A DNA stretch of 7,961 bases from Acidobacteriaceae bacterium. GTDB lineage: Bacteria; Acidobacteriota; Terriglobia; Terriglobales; Acidobacteriaceae. Numbering within the stretch: the first letter of the stretch is position 1; every line of letters begins with the position of its first letter. Below the pieces are notes generated by a model. It saw only the letters and a list, made by a program, of their open reading frames with translations, did no database searches and had not been told where the DNA came from. The stretch is taken from NCBI GenBank assembly GCA_003132825.1, contig PKYX01000463.1, positions 1-7,961 of the forward strand. Direction: 5' to 3'. Positions 1 to 5,796 of the stretch are shown one piece after another. A program made the position numbers and the translations under genes.

Positions 1-999
1 TCGTTTTCCTTCGATGCGCTGGTGCAACGCTACAACTCCGATTTGGCCAATGGGCTAGGGAATCTGGCCAGCCGGACGCTGACCATGATCCGGCGGTATT
101 TCAGGGGCGAGGTGCCCTATCCTTCAGCGGTGGCGCGGACGGCGGCGGATGACCAGATTTCTGAGGCGGCGCGCCGCACGATCGCAGAATTCAGTGCGCA
201 GTTTGAGCAGTATCAGTTCTCGCGGGCGCTTGAATCGGCTTGGGGACTGGTCGCCGCGGTGGACAAATACATCGTGGAGAACGAACCCTGGGCGCTCGGG
301 GAAAAGGACGACGAGGGAAGCCGGGCGCGACTGGCCACGGTGCTCTACACCTCGGCGGAAGCGTTGCGGATTGTGACGGCTCTGGCCCATCCCGTGATGC
401 CGGAGGCGACGGCGAAGATCTGGACACAGCTAGGGCTCGGAGACATCAAGACTGTTCGCATGGCGGAATTGAAGTGGGGACAGATCCCCCTCGGGACCAA
501 GCTGGGGAGCGTGGAAGCGGTATTTCCCCGCGCGGATAAATCCGCCGTCGAAAGGATGCAGGCAATCGAAGAACGGCAGCGGAGCGCGCCGCTTGTGGTC
601 GAGACCAAACCCGCAGCGGCGGCGGCACCGGCGGATGCGCCCGCGCCGAAACCCGCAGCGGCCCCGGCGGAGGGGAAGATCAGCATCGACGACTTCGCGA
701 AAGTCGAGTTGCGCGTGGGTCAAATCAAGGTCGCGGAGAAGGTGAAAGGCGCGGACAAGTTGCTGCGTCTGGAAGTCGATCTCGGGACCGAAGTGCGGCA
801 GATCGTGGCCGGGATTGCAGAGTCCTACGCGCCCGAGGCCCTGATTGGGCGGAAAGTGGTGATTGTGGCCAATCTTGCGCCGCGGAAGCTGCGCGGGCTG
901 GAGTCGAACGGGATGATTGTGGCGGCCTCGCCCGAAGGCGGGAAGGCTGTGCTGGCGTCGTTCGTGGAGGATGTGGCAGTTGGGACCAGGCTCAAGTAG
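1..999 (+). CDS. metG: Methionyl-tRNA synthetase, C-terminal part (5' end outside window)
   Basis: MetG charges tRNA-Met with methionine in the cytoplasm. The frame is open from base 1, so the catalytic Rossmann domain with its HIGH and KMSKS motifs lies upstream of the window; 332 residues are visible. The first ~180 residues are the helical anticodon-binding domain, beginning with FDALVQRYNSDLANGLGNL. They include NEPWALG near residue 97, whose Trp corresponds to the anticodon-reading Trp of the family. A low-complexity Ala/Pro linker follows (about residues 198-224). The last ~107 residues form an EMAPII/Trbp111-type tRNA-binding OB fold, recognisable from DFAKVELRVGQI and from NLAPRKLRGLESNGM. 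This C-terminal extension is typical of dimeric bacterial MetG. The gene ends with TAG. tatD follows 92 bp downstream on the same strand, an arrangement also seen in Bacillus (metS-yabD), so an operon is likely. Confidence 0.96.
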   Translation, partial: SFSFDALVQRYNSDLANGLGNLASRTLTMIRRYFRGEVPYPSAVARTAADDQISEAARRTIAEFSAQFEQYQFSRALESAWGLVAAVDKYIVENEPWALGEKDDEGSRARLATVLYTSAEALRIVTALAHPVMPEATAKIWTQLGLGDIKTVRMAELKWGQIPLGTKLGSVEAVFPRADKSAVERMQAIEERQRSAPLVVETKPAAAAAPADAPAPKPAAAPAEGKISIDDFAKVELRVGQIKVAEKVKGADKLLRLEVDLGTEVRQIVAGIAESYAPEALIGRKVVIVANLAPRKLRGLESNGMIVAASPEGGKAVLASFVEDVAVGTRLK

Positions 1000-1034
1000 C
1001 GCGACCGCAAGGGGGAGGCTCGGACAGCCGCCGG

Positions 1035-1057
1035 GGGCATCCCTGCCCATGCGGGCA
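1035..1057. repeat. Alternating short hairpin repeat between metG and tatD
   Basis: Three 5-base blocks, GGGCA (1035-1039), TGCCC (1044-1048) and GGGCA (1053-1057), are separated by 4-base spacers. The middle block can pair perfectly with either flank, giving two mutually exclusive 5-bp hairpins. GGGCATC is also repeated directly with an 18-bp period. A weaker hairpin, GGCT/AGCC (1017-1020 with 1026-1029), lies just upstream. There is no T tract, so this is not a classical terminator. It could be a REP-like intergenic element or a regulatory leader of tatD. The function is unknown. Confidence 0.35.
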
Positions 1058-1091
1058 TCGTGGAAAGACCCATGACGAACCACCAGGCACC

Positions 1092-1904
1092 GTGTTCGTA
1101 GACTCGCACGCACATCTCGACGGGGAACGATTCGACGGCGACCGCGAGCAGGTGATGGCGCGGGCCCGGGAGGCTGGAGTCGAGACCATTGTCGCGATTG
1201 GGAGCGGCACCGGGCCCGGGTCGCTCGACTGTGGCATTCGGCTGGCGGAGACGCATGAATTCGTCTATGCCAGCATTGGAATTCATCCCCACGAGGCTAA
1301 ACTCGCGACCGCCGCTGACTTCGCGGAACTCGAGCGACTCGCCAAACGACCGAAAGTGATTGCCTGGGGAGAGATTGGGCTGGATTACTTTTACGATCAC
1401 TCGCCCCGCCAGGTGCAGCAACTGGTTTTCTTGCAGCAGCTTGAGTTGGCGCAAGCGACCAAGTTGCCGGTGGTGATTCACTGCCGGCCGTCCGAGGGCA
1501 GCGACAACGCCTGGGAAGATTGTCTGCAGTTGTTGCGCGAGCACTGGGGCGGCAGCGGCCTGGGAGGGGTTCTGCACTGTTTCACGGGCAGCTGGCAGCA
1601 CGCGAAGCGGGCGCTCGACCTGGGGTTCATGATTTCTTTCGCGGGAAACATCACGTTTCCGAAGGCGCAACTGATTCGCGATACCGCCCTCGAAGTGCCG
1701 CTCGATCGGATGCTGATTGAGACCGATTCGCCTTTTCTCGCGCCCGTGCCACATCGCGGAAAGCGCAATGAACCGGGATTCGTGAAGGAAGTGGCCCGGC
1801 AGGTGGGTGAATTGCGCGGCCTTTCGCCGGAGGAAGCTGGGCGGCAGACGGCGCACAACTTCTATCGCTTCTTTTCGCTTCCCGAAAAGGCTGATTCCAT
1901 TTAG
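1092..1904 (+). CDS. tatD: TatD family metal-dependent deoxyribonuclease
   Basis: This 270-residue protein has the normal length and full motif set of the TatD family, a TIM-barrel amidohydrolase-like fold that binds two divalent metals. TatD enzymes act as 3'-5' DNA/RNA exonucleases in the cytoplasm and are linked to DNA repair and quality control. Visible metal-site motifs are DSHAHLD with His6 and His8, GIHPHEA (residues 63-69), GEIGLDYFYD with Glu94, VIHCRP with His130, LHCFTGS with His162, and ETDSPFLAP with Asp212. The start is a GTG. It is preferred because the family begins almost exactly at this point (M-x-VDSHxHLD) and no in-frame ATG lies just upstream; only a weak AGG precedes it. 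The gene lies downstream of metG and ends with TAG. Confidence 0.95.
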   Translation: MFVDSHAHLDGERFDGDREQVMARAREAGVETIVAIGSGTGPGSLDCGIRLAETHEFVYASIGIHPHEAKLATAADFAELERLAKRPKVIAWGEIGLDYFYDHSPRQVQQLVFLQQLELAQATKLPVVIHCRPSEGSDNAWEDCLQLLREHWGGSGLGGVLHCFTGSWQHAKRALDLGFMISFAGNITFPKAQLIRDTALEVPLDRMLIETDSPFLAPVPHRGKRNEPGFVKEVARQVGELRGLSPEEAGRQTAHNFYRFFSLPEKADSI

Positions 1905-1989
1905 TTTGTTGGGTGCGTCCTCGGTGGAGGCGCGCGAATCGATCGAACCGGGGCGCAGCCGATGAGCCGTAGCGAGCAGGTTTCTCAAG

Positions 1990-2046
1990 CGCCGAAGCGG
2001 TTTCGGCGGACCGGGCAAATGGGGTTTCGGGCACGGTGGAAACCGC
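1990..2046. promoter_or_regulatory. Two mutually exclusive hairpins in the tatD-yajQ gap
   Basis: The 192-bp gap between tatD and yajQ holds a perfect 7-bp stem, CGCCGAA (1990-1996) with TTCGGCG (2002-2008), around a GCGGT loop. The loop and 3' arm segment GCGGTTTC (1997-2004) is also exactly complementary to GAAACCGC (2039-2046), so the two structures compete. Such an arrangement could be an attenuator or a Rho-independent terminator lacking a T run, or it could be chance in GC-rich DNA. A small CCTC/GAGG hairpin also lies shortly after the tatD stop. No promoter is obvious. Confidence 0.25.
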
Positions 2047-2096
2047 TGCTGCCCTCCCAAACCCCGGGTAAGAACTTCTGGAGCTGACGACACGCC

Positions 2097-2594
2097 ATGC
2101 CAGAAAACACTTTTGACATTGTGAGCAAGATCGATTTGCAGGAGGTTTCCAACGCGATTCAACATGCGTTGAAGGAAATTCACACCCGTTTCGACCTCAA
2201 GGATTCGAAATCGAACATTGAACTGGAAGGAAAAGACGCCATCGTGCTGCATTCGCTCGACGAGTTCAAACTGAAGGCGGTCAACGATGTGTTCCAGCAG
2301 AAACTGGCAAAGCGTGGGGTTCCGCTGAAAGGATTGACCTACGGGGCGGTCGAAGCGGCGGCGGGAGGTACGGCGAAACAACGGATCACCATGCAGCAGG
2401 GCATCCCGATCGAAAAGGCGCGCGAGATTGTCAAGGTGATCAAGAACTCGAAGCACAAGGCGCAAGCATCCATTCAAGGGGATTTGGTGCGCGTGAGCAG
2501 CAAGGATCGGGACACGCTGCAGTCCATCATTGCGCTCCTCAAGCAGCAGGACTTTGGGATTGATACGCAGTTCACAAACTACCGGACCAACTGA
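2097..2594 (+). CDS. yajQ: YajQ family cyclic di-GMP-binding protein
   Basis: The 165-residue product matches the YajQ/UPF0234 family in length and sequence from end to end: the FDIVSKIDLQEVSNAI start, RFDLKDSK, and the C-terminal KQQDFGIDTQFTNYR. The family has two tandem ferredoxin-like domains. Members in Xanthomonas and Pseudomonas bind cyclic di-GMP and work with transcription regulators affecting virulence and biofilm; in other bacteria the role is unclear, so the function here is by family only. ATG 2097 is the start expected for the family (MPxxxFDIVS). A GGAG at 2080-2083 is 13 nt upstream, rather far for a ribosome site. The gene ends with TGA, the only gene here with a true TGA stop, and is followed after about 20 bp by the polyprenyl synthase gene, probably in one transcript. 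Confidence 0.95.
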   Translation: MPENTFDIVSKIDLQEVSNAIQHALKEIHTRFDLKDSKSNIELEGKDAIVLHSLDEFKLKAVNDVFQQKLAKRGVPLKGLTYGAVEAAAGGTAKQRITMQQGIPIEKAREIVKVIKNSKHKAQASIQGDLVRVSSKDRDTLQSIIALLKQQDFGIDTQFTNYRTN

Positions 2595-2614
2595 GAGCCT
2601 TCACCACAGATTTG

Positions 2615-3604
2615 ATGAGCATGCCAGCCACCATTACCGGAAAAGAATTCTTCGAGATGTTGCGCGACGATCTAGCCGCGATTGAGCGCGAGTTCGGGCG
2701 TGACACAGTCTCGGGCGTAGGCGCAATCACGGAGATCGGGGAGTATCTGCGCGGAGGAGGCGGGAAACGCATTCGTCCGGCGCTCCTGCTGCTCTCCTCC
2801 AAATTGTTTGACTATCGAGGACGCGGCGCGGTTCGACTGGGTGCGGTGGTGGAGATCATTCACACGGCCACGCTGGTGCATGATGACATTATTGACGAAG
2901 CCGACACCCGGCGCGGGCGGCCGGCAGCCAACACGCAGTGGGGCAATCCGAAATGCGTACTGGCGGGCGACTGGCTGTATATGCAGGGGTTCAAGATTGC
3001 GGTCCAGGAGCGCAACTTCCGCATTCTGGACACGCTCATCGATCTGACGCAGCAGATGGTAGAGGGCGAACTGCTTCAGATGGAGAAGCTGGGCAAGTTG
3101 ATTACGCTCGATGAACACTTCGACTTGATTTTTCGCAAGACCGCATGCCTGTTTTCGGTGTGCATGCGGATGGGCGCAATCCTCGGTGGCGCCACAGCGG
3201 AGCAGGAACAGAGTTTGGCCCAGTACGGGCTGGATCTGGGGATCGCCTTTCAGATCGTCGACGACGTGCTCGATCTGACTGCCTCTGAGACGATGTTGGG
3301 GAAGCCGGTGGCCAGCGATTTGCGCGAAGGAAAAGTCACGATGGCGGTGATTCATGCACTCGAGCGCTGCACGCCACGGGAACGGAACAGGATCGAAACC
3401 GTGGTGCGCGAGCGGGCTTTCGACGGTGTCACCCACGCCGAAGTGCTGGAGATTCTGAACCGTTATGGTTCGCTCGAGGCGGCCAACCAGCGGGCATTGC
3501 AGTACGCCACGTTGGCGCGCAATGCCATCTGCAGCTTCCCGGACAGCGAGATCAAGCGGGCGCTCTTGTGGGCGCCCGAGTTCGTGGTCGCGCGGGAAAA
3601 GTAG
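2615..3604 (+). CDS. trans-Polyprenyl diphosphate synthase (octaprenyl/heptaprenyl type)
   Basis: This cytoplasmic all-helical prenyltransferase adds isopentenyl diphosphate units to an allylic primer to make the long side chain of respiratory quinones. Visible motifs are GGGGKRIRP (near residues 47-55), which binds IPP; the first Asp-rich motif DDIID (~90-94) followed by RRG; and the second Asp-rich motif DDVLD (~216-220), preceded by FQIVD. The residues before the first motif, HTATLVH, resemble IspB/HepT-type long-chain synthases and not short-chain FPP synthases. IspB is therefore the likeliest equivalent, but the product chain length cannot be read from the sequence. Start candidates are TTG 2612, ATG 2615 and ATG 2621. 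ATG 2615 is chosen by convention, and no strong ribosome site separates them. The gene ends with TAG and converges on the RidA-family gene. Confidence 0.93.
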   Translation: MSMPATITGKEFFEMLRDDLAAIEREFGRDTVSGVGAITEIGEYLRGGGGKRIRPALLLLSSKLFDYRGRGAVRLGAVVEIIHTATLVHDDIIDEADTRRGRPAANTQWGNPKCVLAGDWLYMQGFKIAVQERNFRILDTLIDLTQQMVEGELLQMEKLGKLITLDEHFDLIFRKTACLFSVCMRMGAILGGATAEQEQSLAQYGLDLGIAFQIVDDVLDLTASETMLGKPVASDLREGKVTMAVIHALERCTPRERNRIETVVRERAFDGVTHAEVLEILNRYGSLEAANQRALQYATLARNAICSFPDSEIKRALLWAPEFVVAREK

Positions 3605-3688
3605 CGACCACGGCGGAGATTCGCATTCCCTTCTGCCCGCTGAGCGTATCCCCCTCGCTGCCAGGCTTGGCTCCGCGTCCTCTCGGAT

Positions 3689-4084
3689 CTAGGACCGCCG
3701 CACGGCAATTCCCATCCTTTCGAATCTTTCTTGGCGCAGCAGCGGGCCGGAACCGATGAAGGCTCGCGCCGGGGGATCCCGCGCGAAGCGCTTGACGTAC
3801 GCGGAGTTGAAACGCTCCCACAGGGAAATATCCGGCGAAAAGACCTGCACCCCCACCAGATCATTCATGGTCATCGGCTCCTCGGCCAGGACCGCCGTGA
3901 ACCCGTGGAACAGCCGGCGCAATTCCTCATCCAGGCTAGCTGGAGCCATGCCGGTCTCTGGATCGACGCCAATGCGTCCGGCGAGATAGAGGGTGTCCCC
4001 GGCCAGGACGGCATCGCTGAAGGGGAGCGGGGTCTTGCGCCCAGGCAATATAACGTGGCGTCGGGGTTTGGGCTTGGCGGGCAT
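3689..4084 (-). CDS. RidA/YjgF/UK114 family protein (reactive imine deaminase-like)
   Basis: The 131-residue protein has the chorismate-mutase-like fold family signature: LPFSDAVLAGDTLYLAGRIG, DPETG, and PARAFIGSGPLL. RidA proteins form cytosolic trimers that hydrolyse enamine/imine intermediates such as those released by serine/threonine dehydratases. Placed against my memory of E. coli RidA, the catalytic Arg (Arg107 in PPARAF) and the Glu before the C-terminal strand (Glu122 in RFERMGIAVRR) are both retained, so imine deaminase activity is plausible. The N-terminus (about 20 residues, basic, MPAKPKPRRHVILPG) is longer than in the E. coli protein, and the subfamily is uncertain. On the minus strand, GGGAG lies 8 nt before the ATG, a good ribosome site. 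It is divergent from the DedA-rhodanese gene and convergent with the polyprenyl synthase. Confidence 0.9.
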   Translation of the reverse strand: MPAKPKPRRHVILPGRKTPLPFSDAVLAGDTLYLAGRIGVDPETGMAPASLDEELRRLFHGFTAVLAEEPMTMNDLVGVQVFSPDISLWERFNSAYVKRFARDPPARAFIGSGPLLRQERFERMGIAVRRS

Positions 4085-4125
4085 TTCCTGGACTCCCTTT
4101 TAAGTCTGAATCCCAGGGATGAGGC

Positions 4126-4131
4126 TACAAT
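4126..4131 (+). promoter_or_regulatory. Probable -10 box for the DedA-rhodanese gene
   Basis: TACAAT matches the sigma-70 -10 consensus at five of six positions and is preceded by GGC. A start of transcription near 4138 would give a leader of about 25 nt to ATG 4163. No convincing -35 hexamer is found 16-18 bp upstream, so the call rests on the -10 box and its location in the 78-bp gap between the divergent genes. Confidence 0.4.
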
Positions 4132-4133
4132 CT

Positions 4134-4148
4134 AACTGCCAAACAGTT
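4134..4148. repeat. Small inverted repeat next to the -10 box
   Basis: AACTG (4134-4138) and CAGTT (4144-4148) form a perfect 5-bp inverted repeat around CCAAA, starting 3 bp after the TACAAT box, where a repressor operator would block initiation. It is short enough to be chance. It is noted because the gap separates two divergent genes. Confidence 0.2.
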
Positions 4149-4162
4149 TGCCGCTTTTCGGT

Positions 4163-5134
4163 ATGCATCATTTCATCGCACTGCTCGAACAGCACAGCTA
4201 CGTGCTCCTCTTCTTCGTCGTTTTGGGCGAAGCCATCGGTCTGCCAGTGCCGGCTTCGCTCGCGATGGTCGCAGCCGGGGCGGCGGCGGCCGCAGGCACG
4301 CTCAGAACACCAGCCGTGCTGGGGCTGGCGATAACCGCGATGCTTCTCGGCGACTCGCTGCTTTACGTTCTGGGGCGTTATATGGGGTGGACCTTGCTCG
4401 CTCTGCTGTGCCGGATCTCAGCCAATCCGGAAAACTGCATTCTGCGCTCGGCTGAGTCCTTCTACAAGCGCGGCAAGGTCACACTGCTGGTTGCCAAGTT
4501 CATTCCCGGGGTCAACAGCATGGCGCCGCCCCTGGCCGGGAGCATGAAGATGCGTCTGCCGCAGTTTCTGCGACTGGATCTGGCGGGCGCGGCGCTCTAT
4601 CTGGGAGCGTATTTCGCACTGGGCTTCGTGTTTCGTAATTTTCTGGCGATGATCACGCGCGGCTTTCTGGCGGCCAGTCACCTCATGGAACAATTGCTGC
4701 TCGTTGCCGTGGTCGCCTACATCGTCTACAAGGTATTGCTTTATCGCAAACACAAGGTGTATCGCGTGGTGCCGCGAGTGCTGGTGGAAGAACTGTCTCG
4801 GAAACTGGCTTCGGAAGACAAAGACAAACTTCTGCTGCTCGACGTGCGCAGTCACGGGTACTACGACTCGAACGCCATGCGGATTAAAGGATCGCTGCGT
4901 TTCGAGCCCAACCAACTGTCGGAAGAAGTGAAACTCCTGCCGAAGGACAAGGACATTTATCTGTATTGCACTTGAGCGCGCGACGCCACGAGCGCCCGGG
5001 TGGCGCTCCTGCTGCGGGAGCAAGGATTCAACGCGTTCGTCATCCGGGGAGGCCTAGCAGCGTGGCGGAAAGCGGGTTTTGCGCTGGAGTCGGTTCCGCG
5101 GAATGATCTGGTGAAGCTGCCAACGTTTAGTTAG
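4163..5134 (+). CDS. DedA-family membrane protein fused to a rhodanese domain; probable selenoprotein (UGA 4973-4975 = Sec271)
   Basis: The N-terminal ~180 residues are a DedA/VTT-type membrane domain: GEAIGLPVP (22-30), GDSLLYVLGRYMG (63-75) and KFIPGVNSMAPPLAG (112-126), with several hydrophobic segments; family members are inner-membrane transporters or lipid scramblases. A basic stretch (YRKHKVYRVVPR) then leads into a cytoplasmic rhodanese domain with LLLLDVRSHGYY (Asp227, Arg229) and IYLYCT. The frame then meets TGA and continues for 52 codons: ARDATSARVALLLREQGF, the conserved GGLAAWRKAGF, and a TAG stop. Of these 52 codons, 38 end in G or C, as expected for coding DNA here. Counting back from the conserved SA of the loop, the TGA occupies the catalytic cysteine position. 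A SECIS-like hairpin follows it. Total length is 323 residues. ATG 4163 is preferred over TTG 4148; neither has a strong ribosome site. If UGA is read as stop, a 270-residue protein without a working rhodanese site results. The substrate is unknown. Confidence 0.85.
4973..4975 (+). other. In-frame UGA predicted to encode selenocysteine
   Basis: This TGA is codon 271 of the DedA-rhodanese frame and gives Tyr-Cys-Thr-Sec-Ala-Arg-Asp-Ala-Thr-Ser-Ala-Arg. In the common rhodanese loop (YCxxGxRSA) the catalytic Cys lies six residues before the conserved Ser. The UGA is six residues before Ser277 here, whereas Cys269 is eight before it. A single change to TGC or TGT would restore an ordinary cysteine, which is the usual Sec/Cys exchange between selenoproteins and their homologues. 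Confidence 0.8.
4990..5008 (+). promoter_or_regulatory. Bacterial SECIS-like stem-loop downstream of UGA
   Basis: GAGCGCC (4990-4996) and GGCGCTC (5002-5008) form a perfect 7-bp stem closing the 5-nt loop CGGGU (4997-5001). The stem begins 14 nt, and the loop 21 nt, after the UGA. Bacterial SECIS elements lie within the coding region just after the UGA, with the apical loop some 16-37 nt away, a short GC-rich upper stem, and a G in the first two loop positions; all hold here. The lower stem continues weakly with A4988-U5010, C4987-G5011 and, after a mismatch, G4985-U5013 and C4984-G5014. The loop GGGU resembles the GGU core recognised by SelB in E. coli fdhF. Some pairing is constrained by the TSARVAL codons, so chance is not excluded. 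Confidence 0.7.
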
Positions 5135-5181
5135 CGGCTCGCCTGGACCGGTTCGCCTTTTGCCGTTTGCGGCCTCGCCCC

Positions 5182-5751
5182 ATGAGTTCACGTCGAGAAA
5201 TCGAGGTCAAATTCCAGCTGGCCGATGCGCGCGTTTTCAGGCAACGGCTGCGTGCGGCGGGGTTTCGTCTGCTAACTCGGCGGACGCATGAGATGAATTC
5301 TCTCTACGATCTGCCCGGGGGAGCGCTGCGGCGGAAGGGACAGCTGTTGCGTCTGCGCAAGTACGGGGCGGACTGGGTGCTGACCCACAAAGCCAAGGGC
5401 AAGACCGGGCGACACAAGTCGCGCGAGGAGACGGAAACCAAAGTCGCGGACGGAGAGAAGATGGACGCCATGCTGCGAGCGTTGGGCTACGCGCCGGTGT
5501 TTCGCTATGAAAAATTTCGTGCGGAATGGGGCGAGGGAGAAGGCCATATCGTCCTCGACGAGACTCCGATCGGGAATTTCGGCGAGATCGAAGGGCCGTC
5601 GCGCTGGATTGATCGCACAGCGCGGCTTTTGGGGATCAGCCCGCGAGATTACATCACGCAGAGTTACGCGGAGTTATTCTTCGAATGGAAGCGCCGGGTG
5701 CGGAGCCGCGCCACCGAAATGACGTTTCGGGCGGTGGGTACGGGGAAATAG
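5182..5751 (+). CDS. CYTH domain protein (class IV adenylate cyclase / CyaB-like)
   Basis: The protein begins with the CYTH hallmark ExExK: Glu6, Glu8 and Lys10 in REIEVKF. Further tunnel residues typical of the family are RLRK (57-60), HKAK (69-72), REETE (81-85), RYEKFR (108-113), and the acidic pair in DETPIGNFGEIEG (126-138). CYTH enzymes form a beta-tunnel that binds triphosphates with divalent metal and include CyaB adenylate cyclases, thiamine triphosphatases and inorganic triphosphatases. GNFGEIEG is a pattern I associate with the CyaB branch, but the substrate cannot be settled from sequence. ATG 5182 is preferred over TTG 5167 because it places ExExK at residues 6-10, as usual; no ribosome site is visible. 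It follows the DedA-rhodanese gene by 47 bp and could be cotranscribed. It ends with TAG, converging on the bacilliredoxin-like gene. Confidence 0.88.
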   Translation: MSSRREIEVKFQLADARVFRQRLRAAGFRLLTRRTHEMNSLYDLPGGALRRKGQLLRLRKYGADWVLTHKAKGKTGRHKSREETETKVADGEKMDAMLRALGYAPVFRYEKFRAEWGEGEGHIVLDETPIGNFGEIEGPSRWIDRTARLLGISPRDYITQSYAELFFEWKRRVRSRATEMTFRAVGTGK

Positions 5752-5796
5752 AGCGTCCGAGAATCGCCCGCCTGGGGTGGTTGGGCACCTGCCGCC

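Noticed and set aside
825..2477. 550-codon open frame on the minus strand, longer than any annotated gene here
   Set aside because: It lies antisense to metG, tatD and yajQ, all of which have clear family motifs. Its translation is rich in Arg/Pro/His with no recognisable domain, as expected for a shadow frame in GC-rich coding DNA.
2592..2594. TGA at the end of yajQ as another recoded UGA
   Set aside because: YajQ is full length at this point (FTNYR at the C-terminus), no suitable hairpin follows, and the same frame hits another TGA at 2613-2615 within seven codons.
3605..3688. Bidirectional terminator between the convergent polyprenyl synthase and RidA-family genes
   Set aside because: Only 4-bp hairpins such as GCCA/TGGC are visible and there is no T tract on either strand.
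4148..4975. DedA-rhodanese gene as a truncated protein or pseudogene ending at TGA 4973-4975
   Set aside because: The downstream frame keeps rhodanese-specific conserved residues, coding-like GC3 and a proper stop, and a SECIS-like hairpin follows the TGA. Decay or an ordinary stop explains this less well than selenocysteine, though a nonsense mutation or base-call error is not formally excluded.
4418..5023. 201-codon minus-strand open frame over the DedA-rhodanese gene
   Set aside because: It is a low-complexity shadow (rich in His, Gln and Arg) with no family resemblance. The plus-strand reading explains the region.
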